From Klebsiella pneumoniae (GTDB lineage Bacteria > Pseudomonadota > Gammaproteobacteria > Ga0077536), in the NCBI GenBank assembly GCA_945873015.1, contig CAMCBY010000066.1, positions 1 through 11,981 on the forward strand: DNA of 11,981 nucleotides, given 5' to 3'. A model generated the notes under the pieces. The model made no database searches. It was not told where the DNA came from and was given only the letters and a program-made list of their open reading frames with translations. This document shows, piece after piece, positions 6,999-11,981 of this stretch. The position numbers and the translations under genes are program-made. The number at the start of each line of letters is the position of its first letter. The stretch's first letter is position 1.

Positions 6999-7030
6999 GA
7001 ATGCGCACGAGCTTGAGGCGTCGTGCGTTC
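6999..7030 (-). other. Bulged hairpin between the regulator and amidohydrolase genes
   Basis: CGCACGA (7004-7010) pairs with TCGTGCG (7021-7027) over a 10-nt loop. GAA (6999-7001) and TTC (7028-7030) extend the stem after a two-base bulge, giving 10 pairs. It starts 18 bp past the regulator stop and ends about 30 bp before the amidohydrolase start. There is no T-run. It could reduce read-through from the regulator gene or process a joint message. Confidence 0.42.
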
Positions 7031-7048
7031 AGGCGCGAGCGTAGCACG

Positions 7049-8140
7049 TCAGGGCTGGGCGGATTCATCCCATAAATGACGTCGATAGGTGCGCGGCGAG
7101 AGCCCGGTCCAACTCTTGAAAGCACGCGAAAACGCGCTGGCATCCTCAAAGCCCAGCGCATGCGCAATGGCGCTGTTGTCGAGGTGGCTGCGCGCCATCA
7201 ACTCCATGGCACGTTCACGGCGGACCTCCGCCAGTACCGCCGAAAAGCTCGTGCCTTCCTCGTCGAGACGACGCTGCAAGGTTCGGGTGGTCAAGTGCAG
7301 CGACCTCACCACTTCGGGCAATGAAGGTATCGGTGTTGCAGCGCGCAAACGTGTGCGCAGCACACCGGCATAGCGCAAAGGCTCGTCCATCACCGCTGCG
7401 AGACGCTGACACTGATTTTCAAAAAAGCGGTAGGACATGGCATTCGCCTGCGGCGGAGCGCCATCCCACACCGCGCGCGCGAAGCGGATCTGATTGGCAG
7501 CGGCGCCGAAATTCACCGGGCAGCCGAAGAAGCTTTCGTAAACATCGACCTCGGGCGGCGGCAGATGGGTGAAATGCACGGCCAGGGGTCTCAGATCCGC
7601 GCCCAGGGTTTGGCGCAGCAAGGTCAGGGTCGAAGTCGTATCGCGCTCGACAAAGAACGCCGCGCAATCGCCGACTTCGGCGTTCTCGTCATAGCGCACA
7701 TACTCCTCATCGCCATCACGCCAGAACGACAGCTCGATACAGCCCCAGGCCAGGATCGAATGTATCAATATGGTGTGGAACAACTCCCGCACATTGGGCG
7801 CGCAGGAGGCGGCGAGACCCAGTACGCCGAACTGCACTAGGTGATAGCCCTGCCCTACCAACAGCCCGGCGTGGGGCAGTTTGAGTGCCGTCAGCGCGAG
7901 GCGAGTGAAACGCAGCTCTTTTTCAAACGGAATGTGGAAGCTTGGCTCTTCAAGCGCGAAGCGCGGAATATCCGCCGCTTCCAGTAGCGCTTGCACGGCG
8001 TGACCGTGTCTTTCGAGCACAGTGATGACCGGCGCCAGTCCGAAAGCCAGCCGCACCGGACGCAGCATGGTGCTGCCGAACAGGTATTCCGGCGGCTTGG
8101 CCGCTGGCCGATGTTCATCGTCCCGCCTGTCCGTCGCCAT
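7049..8140 (-). CDS. AraC-family transcriptional regulator (OruR/ArgR-like)
   Basis: 363 residues from ATG 8140. The N-terminal two thirds (about 30-210) resemble the AraC arabinose-binding-like domain of OruR/ArgR-type regulators, with LAFGLAPVI, LERHGH and the Y-x-S-F-F-G-C-P-V-x-F-G-A segment (201-213) that closes this domain. The C-terminal 100 residues carry the paired helix-turn-helix: first at about 273-293 (SLPEVVRSLHLTTRTLQRRL), second at about 322-343 (NSAIAHALGFEDASAFSRAF), followed by the usual SPRTYRR end. It should bind DNA near the divergent promoters and respond to a small ligand, perhaps a pathway substrate. It sits head-to-head with the LLM oxygenase and upstream of the amidohydrolase and thiolase on its own strand, the likely targets. 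Start uncertain: ATG 8140 has AAGGGG only 1 nt away, an ATG at 8068 is possible, and the frame extends to a TTG at 8173. Confidence 0.92.
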   Translation of the reverse strand: MATDRRDDEHRPAAKPPEYLFGSTMLRPVRLAFGLAPVITVLERHGHAVQALLEAADIPRFALEEPSFHIPFEKELRFTRLALTALKLPHAGLLVGQGYHLVQFGVLGLAASCAPNVRELFHTILIHSILAWGCIELSFWRDGDEEYVRYDENAEVGDCAAFFVERDTTSTLTLLRQTLGADLRPLAVHFTHLPPPEVDVYESFFGCPVNFGAAANQIRFARAVWDGAPPQANAMSYRFFENQCQRLAAVMDEPLRYAGVLRTRLRAATPIPSLPEVVRSLHLTTRTLQRRLDEEGTSFSAVLAEVRRERAMELMARSHLDNSAIAHALGFEDASAFSRAFKSWTGLSPRTYRRHLWDESAQP

Positions 8141-8294
8141 GCCCCTTGTTCCGGTGCCTGTCGTAATATGCAAAGAAATTTACACAATCCGTCATTCTGC
8201 GTCGAGACACGCTGGCGGACACTTTGCAGCTCGCGTGGCCATCGCAACGCACCGTTGCCCACCAAGCCACCGTCTCAATCTAAAGGGGAGTCCG
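8141..8294. promoter_or_regulatory. Divergent control region between the AraC-type regulator and the LLM oxygenase
   Basis: The 154-bp gap must hold both promoters. It contains an AT-rich island (8165-8188) that stands out from the GC-rich surroundings. On the plus strand this includes TTTACA (8179-8184), a -35-like hexamer without a good -10 partner. On the minus strand, CATATT (8170-8165) could be a -10 with TGACGG 18 bp upstream. No clear tandem AraC-type direct repeat was found by eye. AGGGGAG just before ATG 8295 is the oxygenase ribosome-binding site. Confidence 0.45.
8244..8258 (+). repeat. Short inverted repeat in the leader of the LLM oxygenase
   Basis: GCAAC and GTTGC flank a 5-nt centre. 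A further pair, GTGGC (8235-8239) and GCCAC (8266-8270), brackets it, so a nested hairpin could form in the leader about 25-60 nt before the start codon. The arms are only 5 bp each, so chance is quite possible; operator or leader structure are the alternatives. Confidence 0.25.
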
Positions 8295-9536
8295 ATGAAG
8301 TTCATGTTCTTTTTCTACCCGGCGATCCCGGCCACGATGGAGGAGCGCGAAAAACTGCGTCCCATCGCACGCCGTAACGATCGCTTCCAGAAGATGCTCG
8401 ACGAAATCGTCGAACTCTCGCAGCTCGCTGAAGATCTTGGTTTTCAGGCTGTCACCTTCCCTGAGCATCACCTGCATACCGAAGGCGGTGAGATGGGCAG
8501 CCTGCCGCTGCTCACCCAGCACGTGTTGGCCAATACCAAGAAGATTATGGCTGGCCCCATTGGCTACGTGTTGGCAGGCTGGAATCCGCTGCGTCTTGCC
8601 TTGGAAATTGCCTGGCTCGATCAGATCTCCAAAGGCCGCACCTTCTGCGGTTTCGCACGGGGCTATCAGGCGCGTTGGTTGAACCCGATGGCGCAGCACC
8701 TGCATGTGACCGCCGCCGACCTGCATGCCAAGGACGCTGCACCGAATACGGACGCGGTCAACCGCGAAGCCTTTCAGGAAATCTTCGAGATCCTGAAACT
8801 GGCCTGGGCCGACGGCACGTTTCGTTACAAGGGCAAGTATTACGAGTATCCCTATCCCTATGAGACCGGCACACCGTGGCCGGCCCACGAGTGGACGCGC
8901 AAATACGGGTCGCCTGGCGAAGTCGATGAGAACGGTAACATCGTCGCCATCGAAGTGGTGCCGAAACCTTTCCAGAAGCCACATCCGCCGTTGTTCCAGG
9001 CTTTCTCCCAGAGCGAAAGCACCATTCGCTGGTGTGCCCAGGAGGGTCTCATCCCAACCTTGCTGACCTCTGACCTCGGCGAACTGCGCAACTTCTGCAA
9101 CATCCATGTCGAAGAAGCTGCCAAGCACGGCCGCAACCTGAAGCTCGGCGAGAACATGGGTGTGTTCCGCAGCGTCTACATGGCAGACACCAAGGAACGC
9201 GCACGCCAGATCGGCATGGAAGGGCTGATGGGCACGGGCTGGCCGGGCTGGGCTCACGACTTCGGCTTTACCGATGCTTTCCGTCTGCCGGAAGACGACA
9301 TCAAATATCCGGGCCAGACCTTGCCGAAATCCGAGGTCTACATGGAACGCTTCGAGAAGAAACACTTCGCACTGGTCGGCAATGCTGACGACGTGCGTCG
9401 TGAAATGGACTTACTGGTCGAAGCCGGCAATCCCGAGTGGTTCATCTGGCAGGGTGACCAAGGATACCTGCCGCTCGATGAAGTGCGCCGCCAGTTGGAG
9501 CGCTTTGGCAAAGAGGTCATGCCGCACTACATGTAA
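8295..9536 (+). CDS. LLM-class (luciferase-like) flavin-dependent oxygenase
   Basis: 413 residues, longer than the luciferase alpha chain (about 355). The luciferase-like TIM barrel is recognisable from beta-1 MKFMFFFYPAIP, the EHH motif (57-59, in VTFPEHHLHTEGG), AGPIGYVLAGWNPLRLALEIAWLDQ-type strand/helix at 86-110, GRTFCGFARGY (114-124), and VPKPFQKPHPPLF (222-234). Such enzymes use reduced FMN from a separate reductase to oxygenate substrates, including Baeyer-Villiger insertions (type II) and desulfonation. No reductase gene is in the window. The insertion around 180-220 (aromatic and charged, EYPYPYETGTPWP) may contribute to the extra length. Start ATG 8295 follows AGGGGAG with 4-nt spacing; the frame is open upstream to 8022 but that part overlaps the divergent regulator gene. 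It is alone on this strand, head-to-head with the AraC-type gene, and followed by a strong hairpin. Substrate unknown. Confidence 0.92.
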   Translation: MKFMFFFYPAIPATMEEREKLRPIARRNDRFQKMLDEIVELSQLAEDLGFQAVTFPEHHLHTEGGEMGSLPLLTQHVLANTKKIMAGPIGYVLAGWNPLRLALEIAWLDQISKGRTFCGFARGYQARWLNPMAQHLHVTAADLHAKDAAPNTDAVNREAFQEIFEILKLAWADGTFRYKGKYYEYPYPYETGTPWPAHEWTRKYGSPGEVDENGNIVAIEVVPKPFQKPHPPLFQAFSQSESTIRWCAQEGLIPTLLTSDLGELRNFCNIHVEEAAKHGRNLKLGENMGVFRSVYMADTKERARQIGMEGLMGTGWPGWAHDFGFTDAFRLPEDDIKYPGQTLPKSEVYMERFEKKHFALVGNADDVRREMDLLVEAGNPEWFIWQGDQGYLPLDEVRRQLERFGKEVMPHYM

Positions 9537-9548
9537 GTGCAGTGCGAG

Positions 9549-9577
9549 AGGCCGCGCGTCAAGGCGACGCGCGGCCT
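9549..9577 (+). terminator. 12-bp perfect GC-rich hairpin after the LLM oxygenase
   Basis: AGGCCGCGCGTC (9549-9560), loop AAGGC, and the exact complement (9566-9577). It begins 12 bp past the oxygenase stop. The stem is very stable, but no T-tract follows (GTATCTCG), so termination may be incomplete or factor-assisted; blocking of exonucleases is an additional possible role. Confidence 0.65.
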
Positions 9578-9595
9578 GTATCTCGATGTTCCGAC

Positions 9596-9629
9596 TATCC
9601 TGGCGTCGGTGTGATTCGACGCCAGAATA
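9596..9629 (-). terminator. Second hairpin, facing the crotonase at 9643-10434
   Basis: CTGGCGTCG (9600-9608), loop GTGTGATT, CGACGCCAG (9617-9625). TAT/ATA extend the stem beyond one mismatch (9596-9598 with 9627-9629). It starts 13 bp past the crotonase stop at 9643, mirroring the first hairpin's distance from the oxygenase stop. Again there is no T-run. The loop GTGTGA is complementary to TCACAC at 9632-9637. Confidence 0.55.
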
Positions 9630-9642
9630 TCTCACACTCAAA

Positions 9643-10434
9643 TCAAGCGCCGGTAAACACCGGTTCGCGGCGTTCTGCCGTTGCTTTGATGCCTTCCGCC
9701 CAATCCGCCGTGGTACGCAGCCAGTTCTGCTCCGCCAGTTCGTGATCCGTCTGCATCGCAATCCTGTCAGCAAAACCGACACGCAAGGTTGCACGGGTCG
9801 ACATCACCGCCAGCGGCGCGCAGGACGCGAGCTCGGCCGCCAGGGCCAGCGCGGTCGGGCGCAGTTGTTCAAGCGGCACACAATCATCAGCAAGACCCCA
9901 GGCTAAAGCCTGCGGACCATCGATGCGGCGGCTGGTCAGGAACAGCAGCGACGCTCGCTGATGACCGATGAGTTCCGGCAGCGTCAAGGTCAAACCAAAG
10001 CCGGGATGAAAGCCGAGTTTGGTGAAGTTGGCGCTGAACCGTCCTTCTGGGCAGGTCACACGGAAATCAGCAGAAACGGCCAGGCCAAGACCACCGCCGA
10101 TGGCGGCGCCCTGCACAGCGGCGACGACCGGTTTCTTGCAACGGAAGATGCGCACCGCCTGGCGATACAGGTCGTTCGACAACGCTCCCTGCGCGCTGAC
10201 TTTGGCCTCGCCCGGATCACTCGGAGCGAAGTTGGCGCCCGCGCAAAAATTCTTGCCTTCGGCGCACAACAGGATGGAACGGCAATCGGTGAGTGTATCG
10301 AGGTGTTCGTAGGTATCGGCGATCTGCTGGATGAGGGACATGTCGAAAAAATTATGCGGCGGACGACGGATTTCTACCGTCGCGACATGATTGGTAATCG
10401 AGACGCCCAGATCTTTGGTATTTAACGTGGACAC
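9643..10434 (-). CDS. Crotonase-superfamily protein lacking hydratase glutamates
   Basis: 263 residues, normal for enoyl-CoA hydratase/isomerases. The oxyanion-hole loops are clear: NFCAGANF (62-69) and QGAAIGGGLG (108-117). Compared with mitochondrial enoyl-CoA hydratase, the first catalytic Glu position is Gly117 and the second is Phe137 (in SANFTKLGF); the isomerase Glu position is Gly145 (in FHPGFG). With none of the three acids, simple hydration or isomerisation is unlikely by the classic mechanism. CoA-thioester binding is still expected, and hydrolase, decarboxylase or C-C cleaving activities of the superfamily remain open. It starts with GTG at 10434, supported by a very strong GAGGAGG 4 nt upstream. 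It lies 33 bp downstream of the alcohol dehydrogenase on the same strand, so the two are probably one operon. The product and step are unknown. Confidence 0.9.
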   Translation of the reverse strand: MSTLNTKDLGVSITNHVATVEIRRPPHNFFDMSLIQQIADTYEHLDTLTDCRSILLCAEGKNFCAGANFAPSDPGEAKVSAQGALSNDLYRQAVRIFRCKKPVVAAVQGAAIGGGLGLAVSADFRVTCPEGRFSANFTKLGFHPGFGLTLTLPELIGHQRASLLFLTSRRIDGPQALAWGLADDCVPLEQLRPTALALAAELASCAPLAVMSTRATLRVGFADRIAMQTDHELAEQNWLRTTADWAEGIKATAERREPVFTGA

Positions 10435-10438
10435 AAGT

Positions 10439-10445
10439 CCTCCTC
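10439..10445 (-). promoter_or_regulatory. Strong ribosome-binding site for a GTG start
   Basis: Minus-strand GAGGAGG lies 4 nt before GTG 10434 and decides this non-ATG start. No in-frame ATG is available near the N-terminus; the first internal Met is residue 32, inside the first conserved region. Confidence 0.82.
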
Positions 10446-10467
10446 GTGGTGCGCTAACTAAAGCGGA

Positions 10468-11559
10468 TTAATCAAAGGTCAATACAGTGCGGGTCACTTC
10501 GCCAGCTTCCATGGCCCGAAACGCCTCATCGACCTTATCCACCGGTGCATGACGGGTGACCATGGAATCGAGATCGAGACGGCCCTGGCGATAGAGCTCA
10601 AGATAGTGCGGCGCATCAACCGTGAAGCGGTTGGAACCCATCATGCAACCGATGATGCGTTTCTCGAGAAAGAAATGCCCGGGATTGAACGACACAGTCT
10701 GTCCGGCAGCAATAGCGCCGACCAGTACTGCGGTGCCGCGCGGCGCGAGGCAGTAGAAAGCCTGTTCCAGCAACTTCGGCAGACCGACCACTTCGAATGC
10801 AAAATCGACGCCGCCGCCAGACATTTTCTTGATGGTCTTGACCGCATCGAGATTCGAAGAATTGATGGTATCGGTAGCACCGAACTTCATCGCATTCGTA
10901 AGTTTGTTATCCGCCAGATCGACGGCGATGATTTGACGGGCACCGGCGATGCGCGCGCCCTGAATGACAGAAATGCCGACCCCACCAGCACCAAACACCG
11001 CCACTGAGGAACCGGGCGTCACCTGCGCGGTATTGAGCGCAGCGCCCACTCCGGTCGTGACCGCGCAGCCGACCAACGCTGCACGGTCGAGCGGAATGTC
11101 TTTCGGAATCTTCACCACCGCACGCGAATGCAACAGCATGGCTTCAGCAAAGCCGGCGAGGTCCGCGTATTGATGAATCAGTTCACCGCCGCGACTCAAA
11201 CGCGGTGTGTCGCCATCCGCGCGGCGACAGGCGCCGCGGTCCGAACAAAGATGGGGACGACCTTGCACACACTGCGGACAGGCACCACAGAACATTGAAG
11301 TACACGCGATTACATGATCACCTTCGGCGACATTGCGTACCCGTTCGCCGACCTTGAGCACAATGCCCGCCGGTTCGTGGCCAAGTACGGTCGGCAGCGG
11401 TGCCCCGATGCCGCCGTGTACGGTGTGCAGATCGCTATGGCACACCCCACAGGCCTTGGTCTTGACCAGCACCTCGTCAGGACCCGGCTCGGCCACATCA
11501 ACATCCTCGATGCTGAGCGGCTTGTGCAGTTCACGCATGACAGCAGCTTTGACCTTCAT
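10468..11559 (-). CDS. Zinc-dependent medium-chain alcohol dehydrogenase
   Basis: 363 residues, standard for class I/III-type medium-chain dehydrogenases. Catalytic zinc ligands are Cys40 (in ACGVCHSDLH), His61 with Glu62 (in LGHEPAG), and Cys165 (in LVGCAVTTG). The structural zinc loop has Cys91, Cys94, Cys97 and Cys105. The Rossmann motif GAGGVG (190-195) is followed by Asp214 in IAVDLADNK, indicating NAD rather than NADP. It would oxidise an alcohol to an aldehyde or ketone (or the reverse) in the cytosol; overall layout recalls the S-(hydroxymethyl)mycothiol/glutathione dehydrogenase-like branch, but the substrate is not deducible. Start ATG 11559 has GGGGGAG about 6 nt upstream. It is first in a probable two-gene operon with the crotonase (33-bp gap). 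A palindromic operator candidate lies about 28-45 bp upstream of the start. Confidence 0.95.
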   Translation of the reverse strand: MKVKAAVMRELHKPLSIEDVDVAEPGPDEVLVKTKACGVCHSDLHTVHGGIGAPLPTVLGHEPAGIVLKVGERVRNVAEGDHVIACTSMFCGACPQCVQGRPHLCSDRGACRRADGDTPRLSRGGELIHQYADLAGFAEAMLLHSRAVVKIPKDIPLDRAALVGCAVTTGVGAALNTAQVTPGSSVAVFGAGGVGISVIQGARIAGARQIIAVDLADNKLTNAMKFGATDTINSSNLDAVKTIKKMSGGGVDFAFEVVGLPKLLEQAFYCLAPRGTAVLVGAIAAGQTVSFNPGHFFLEKRIIGCMMGSNRFTVDAPHYLELYRQGRLDLDSMVTRHAPVDKVDEAFRAMEAGEVTRTVLTFD

Positions 11560-11586
11560 TTCACACTCCCCCGAAAATTTCGTTAA

Positions 11587-11604
11587 CTCGATGTTAGTGT
11601 CGAG
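11587..11604. promoter_or_regulatory. Candidate palindromic operator upstream of the alcohol dehydrogenase
   Basis: CTCGA and TCGAG are separated by 8 bp (TGTTAGTG), in an AT-richer patch whose nearest edge is 28 bp before ATG 11559. The placement suits a repressor or activator site of the dehydrogenase promoter. The minus-strand GATAAT just upstream of the palindrome could be a -10 element. The regulator is not identified; 5-bp arms could arise by chance. Confidence 0.3.
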
Positions 11605-11861
11605 ATTATCGCACCAAGACTTGTGCCGGGTGCAGCGCCTGATTGTGGAGTCAGGCAGATATTTCCTCAGCCTACTTCGGCGCGGTCCACCGAAGGTCGT
11701 GGGTGTCGGCCGGCGGTGGCCGCGCTATCCATCAGGTAGTCTCAGCCCCTGAGTGCTGACGCAGCGTCGCTCGCCTCGCTGCCAATGCGCGCCCTGTGTG
11801 GCCGACCAGGAAGGACTTCGCGCGCGGACGCCGGCCCCATCGCTTCGCACACGAGATTCCT

Positions 11862-11867
11862 TACAAT
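11862..11867 (+). promoter_or_regulatory. -10-like TACAAT for the rightmost gene
   Basis: TACAAT matches the -10 consensus at 5 of 6 positions, 47 bp before ATG 11915. No good -35 hexamer was found 16-18 bp upstream. Confidence 0.28.
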
Positions 11868-11914
11868 TCAGCTTTGCGCGACACCACCGCCCTATCTTTA
11901 GTCCAGGAGAGTTT

Positions 11915-11981
11915 ATGCGTACCGATTTCACGACCATCAGCCCGGAACGGGTCGAAGACCATATCCTGGTGCTGTATCTCG
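11915..11981 (+). CDS. Unidentified protein, first 22 codons (3' end outside window)
   Basis: ATG 11915 is preceded by AGGAGA with a 4-nt spacer, and the frame is open to the right edge. The visible protein starts MRTDFTTISPERVEDHIL and continues VLYL. This is too short to assign. The V-E-D-H-I-L-V-L-Y-L strand resembles the first beta strand of crotonases, which is normally followed by N/D-R-P, so a third crotonase is a guess that the next few codons would settle. It is divergent from the alcohol dehydrogenase. Confidence 0.6.
   Translation, partial: MRTDFTTISPERVEDHILVLYL

Larger units (their letters stand above)
11560..11914. other. 355-bp non-coding divergent region
   Basis: No convincing gene is seen on either strand. 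It holds the operator candidate at 11587-11604 and two small hairpins: GCCTGA/TCAGGC with an 8-nt loop (11637-11656), and CTCAG/CTGAG with a 3-nt loop (11741-11753). Near the right end are the -10-like box and ribosome-binding site of the rightmost gene. It is unusually long for this compact window. Confidence 0.6.

Noticed and set aside
6296..7075. 259-codon plus-strand frame opposite the amidohydrolase
   Set aside because: Antisense shadow with no start signal and no recognisable motif.
8280..9365. 361-codon open frame on the minus strand opposite the LLM oxygenase
   Set aside because: It lies wholly antisense to a well-supported gene, has no recognisable family motif, and long antisense frames are common in GC-rich coding DNA.
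9609..9637. GTGTGA...TCACAC as a CRP/FNR-like site
   Set aside because: The half-sites are 17 bp apart instead of about 6 and lie between convergent stop codons; loop-tail pairing is a better reading.
1..11981. tRNA, rRNA, CRISPR array, insertion sequence, toxin-antitoxin or anti-phage system
   Set aside because: No cloverleaf, spaced direct repeats, transposase motif or defence-protein motif was seen on reading both strands.

Overview
The window is GC-rich, densely coded bacterial DNA. The gene types (a YadG/YadH-like ABC exporter, an AraC-type regulator with an OruR/ArgR-like N-terminal domain, a TolB-like/TPR membrane protein, and many crotonase, thiolase and LLM enzymes) suggest a proteobacterium, probably a gammaproteobacterium or a relative with a large catabolic repertoire. 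This taxonomic call is inference; no rRNA or other strong marker is present. I see no tRNA, rRNA, insertion sequence, integrase, CRISPR array or plasmid/phage gene.

Layout, left to right. (1) 2-265 (+): the C-terminal end of a class III (LigB-type) extradiol ring-cleavage dioxygenase. It converges on a crotonase of isomerase type (308-1108, -). (2) A divergent intergenic region of about 170 bp, then a two-gene ABC exporter with an ATGA start/stop overlap (1279-2217 and 2214-2990, +). (3) A minus-strand run from 8140 down to 3021: AraC-family regulator, amidohydrolase of the COG3618/Amidohydro_2 type, SCP2-type thiolase, and a membrane-anchored TolB-like/TPR protein. Two bulged hairpins lie in the gaps between the first three genes, and a 9-bp inverted repeat lies just before the TPR gene. 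(4) Divergent from the regulator, an LLM-class flavin-dependent oxygenase (8295-9536, +). Two back-to-back hairpins separate it from the convergent pair of (5). (5) A zinc alcohol dehydrogenase followed by a second crotonase (11559 to 9643, -, 33-bp gap), a likely operon. (6) A 355-bp non-coding stretch and the first 22 codons of another gene at the right edge.

How the genes may work together (inference): a catabolic island for a cyclic or aromatic substrate. LLM-family flavoenzymes include type II Baeyer-Villiger oxygenases, COG3618 amidohydrolases include lactonases, and zinc dehydrogenases, crotonases and SCP2-type thiolases handle alcohol and acyl-CoA intermediates. A route of ring oxygenation, lactone hydrolysis, alcohol oxidation and CoA-dependent chain shortening, controlled by the AraC-type protein, fits the content. 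No flavin reductase, acyl-CoA ligase, ferredoxin or DUF35 partner is in view.

The most striking observation is that four enzymes lack the textbook catalytic residue of their superfamily. Both crotonases lack the two hydratase glutamates (one has the isomerase glutamate, the other has neither). The thiolase has Ala where SCP2-type enzymes have the second Cys. The amidohydrolase has Asn where the metal-binding/catalytic Asp is expected. Either these are known divergent subfamilies or the chemistry is unusual.
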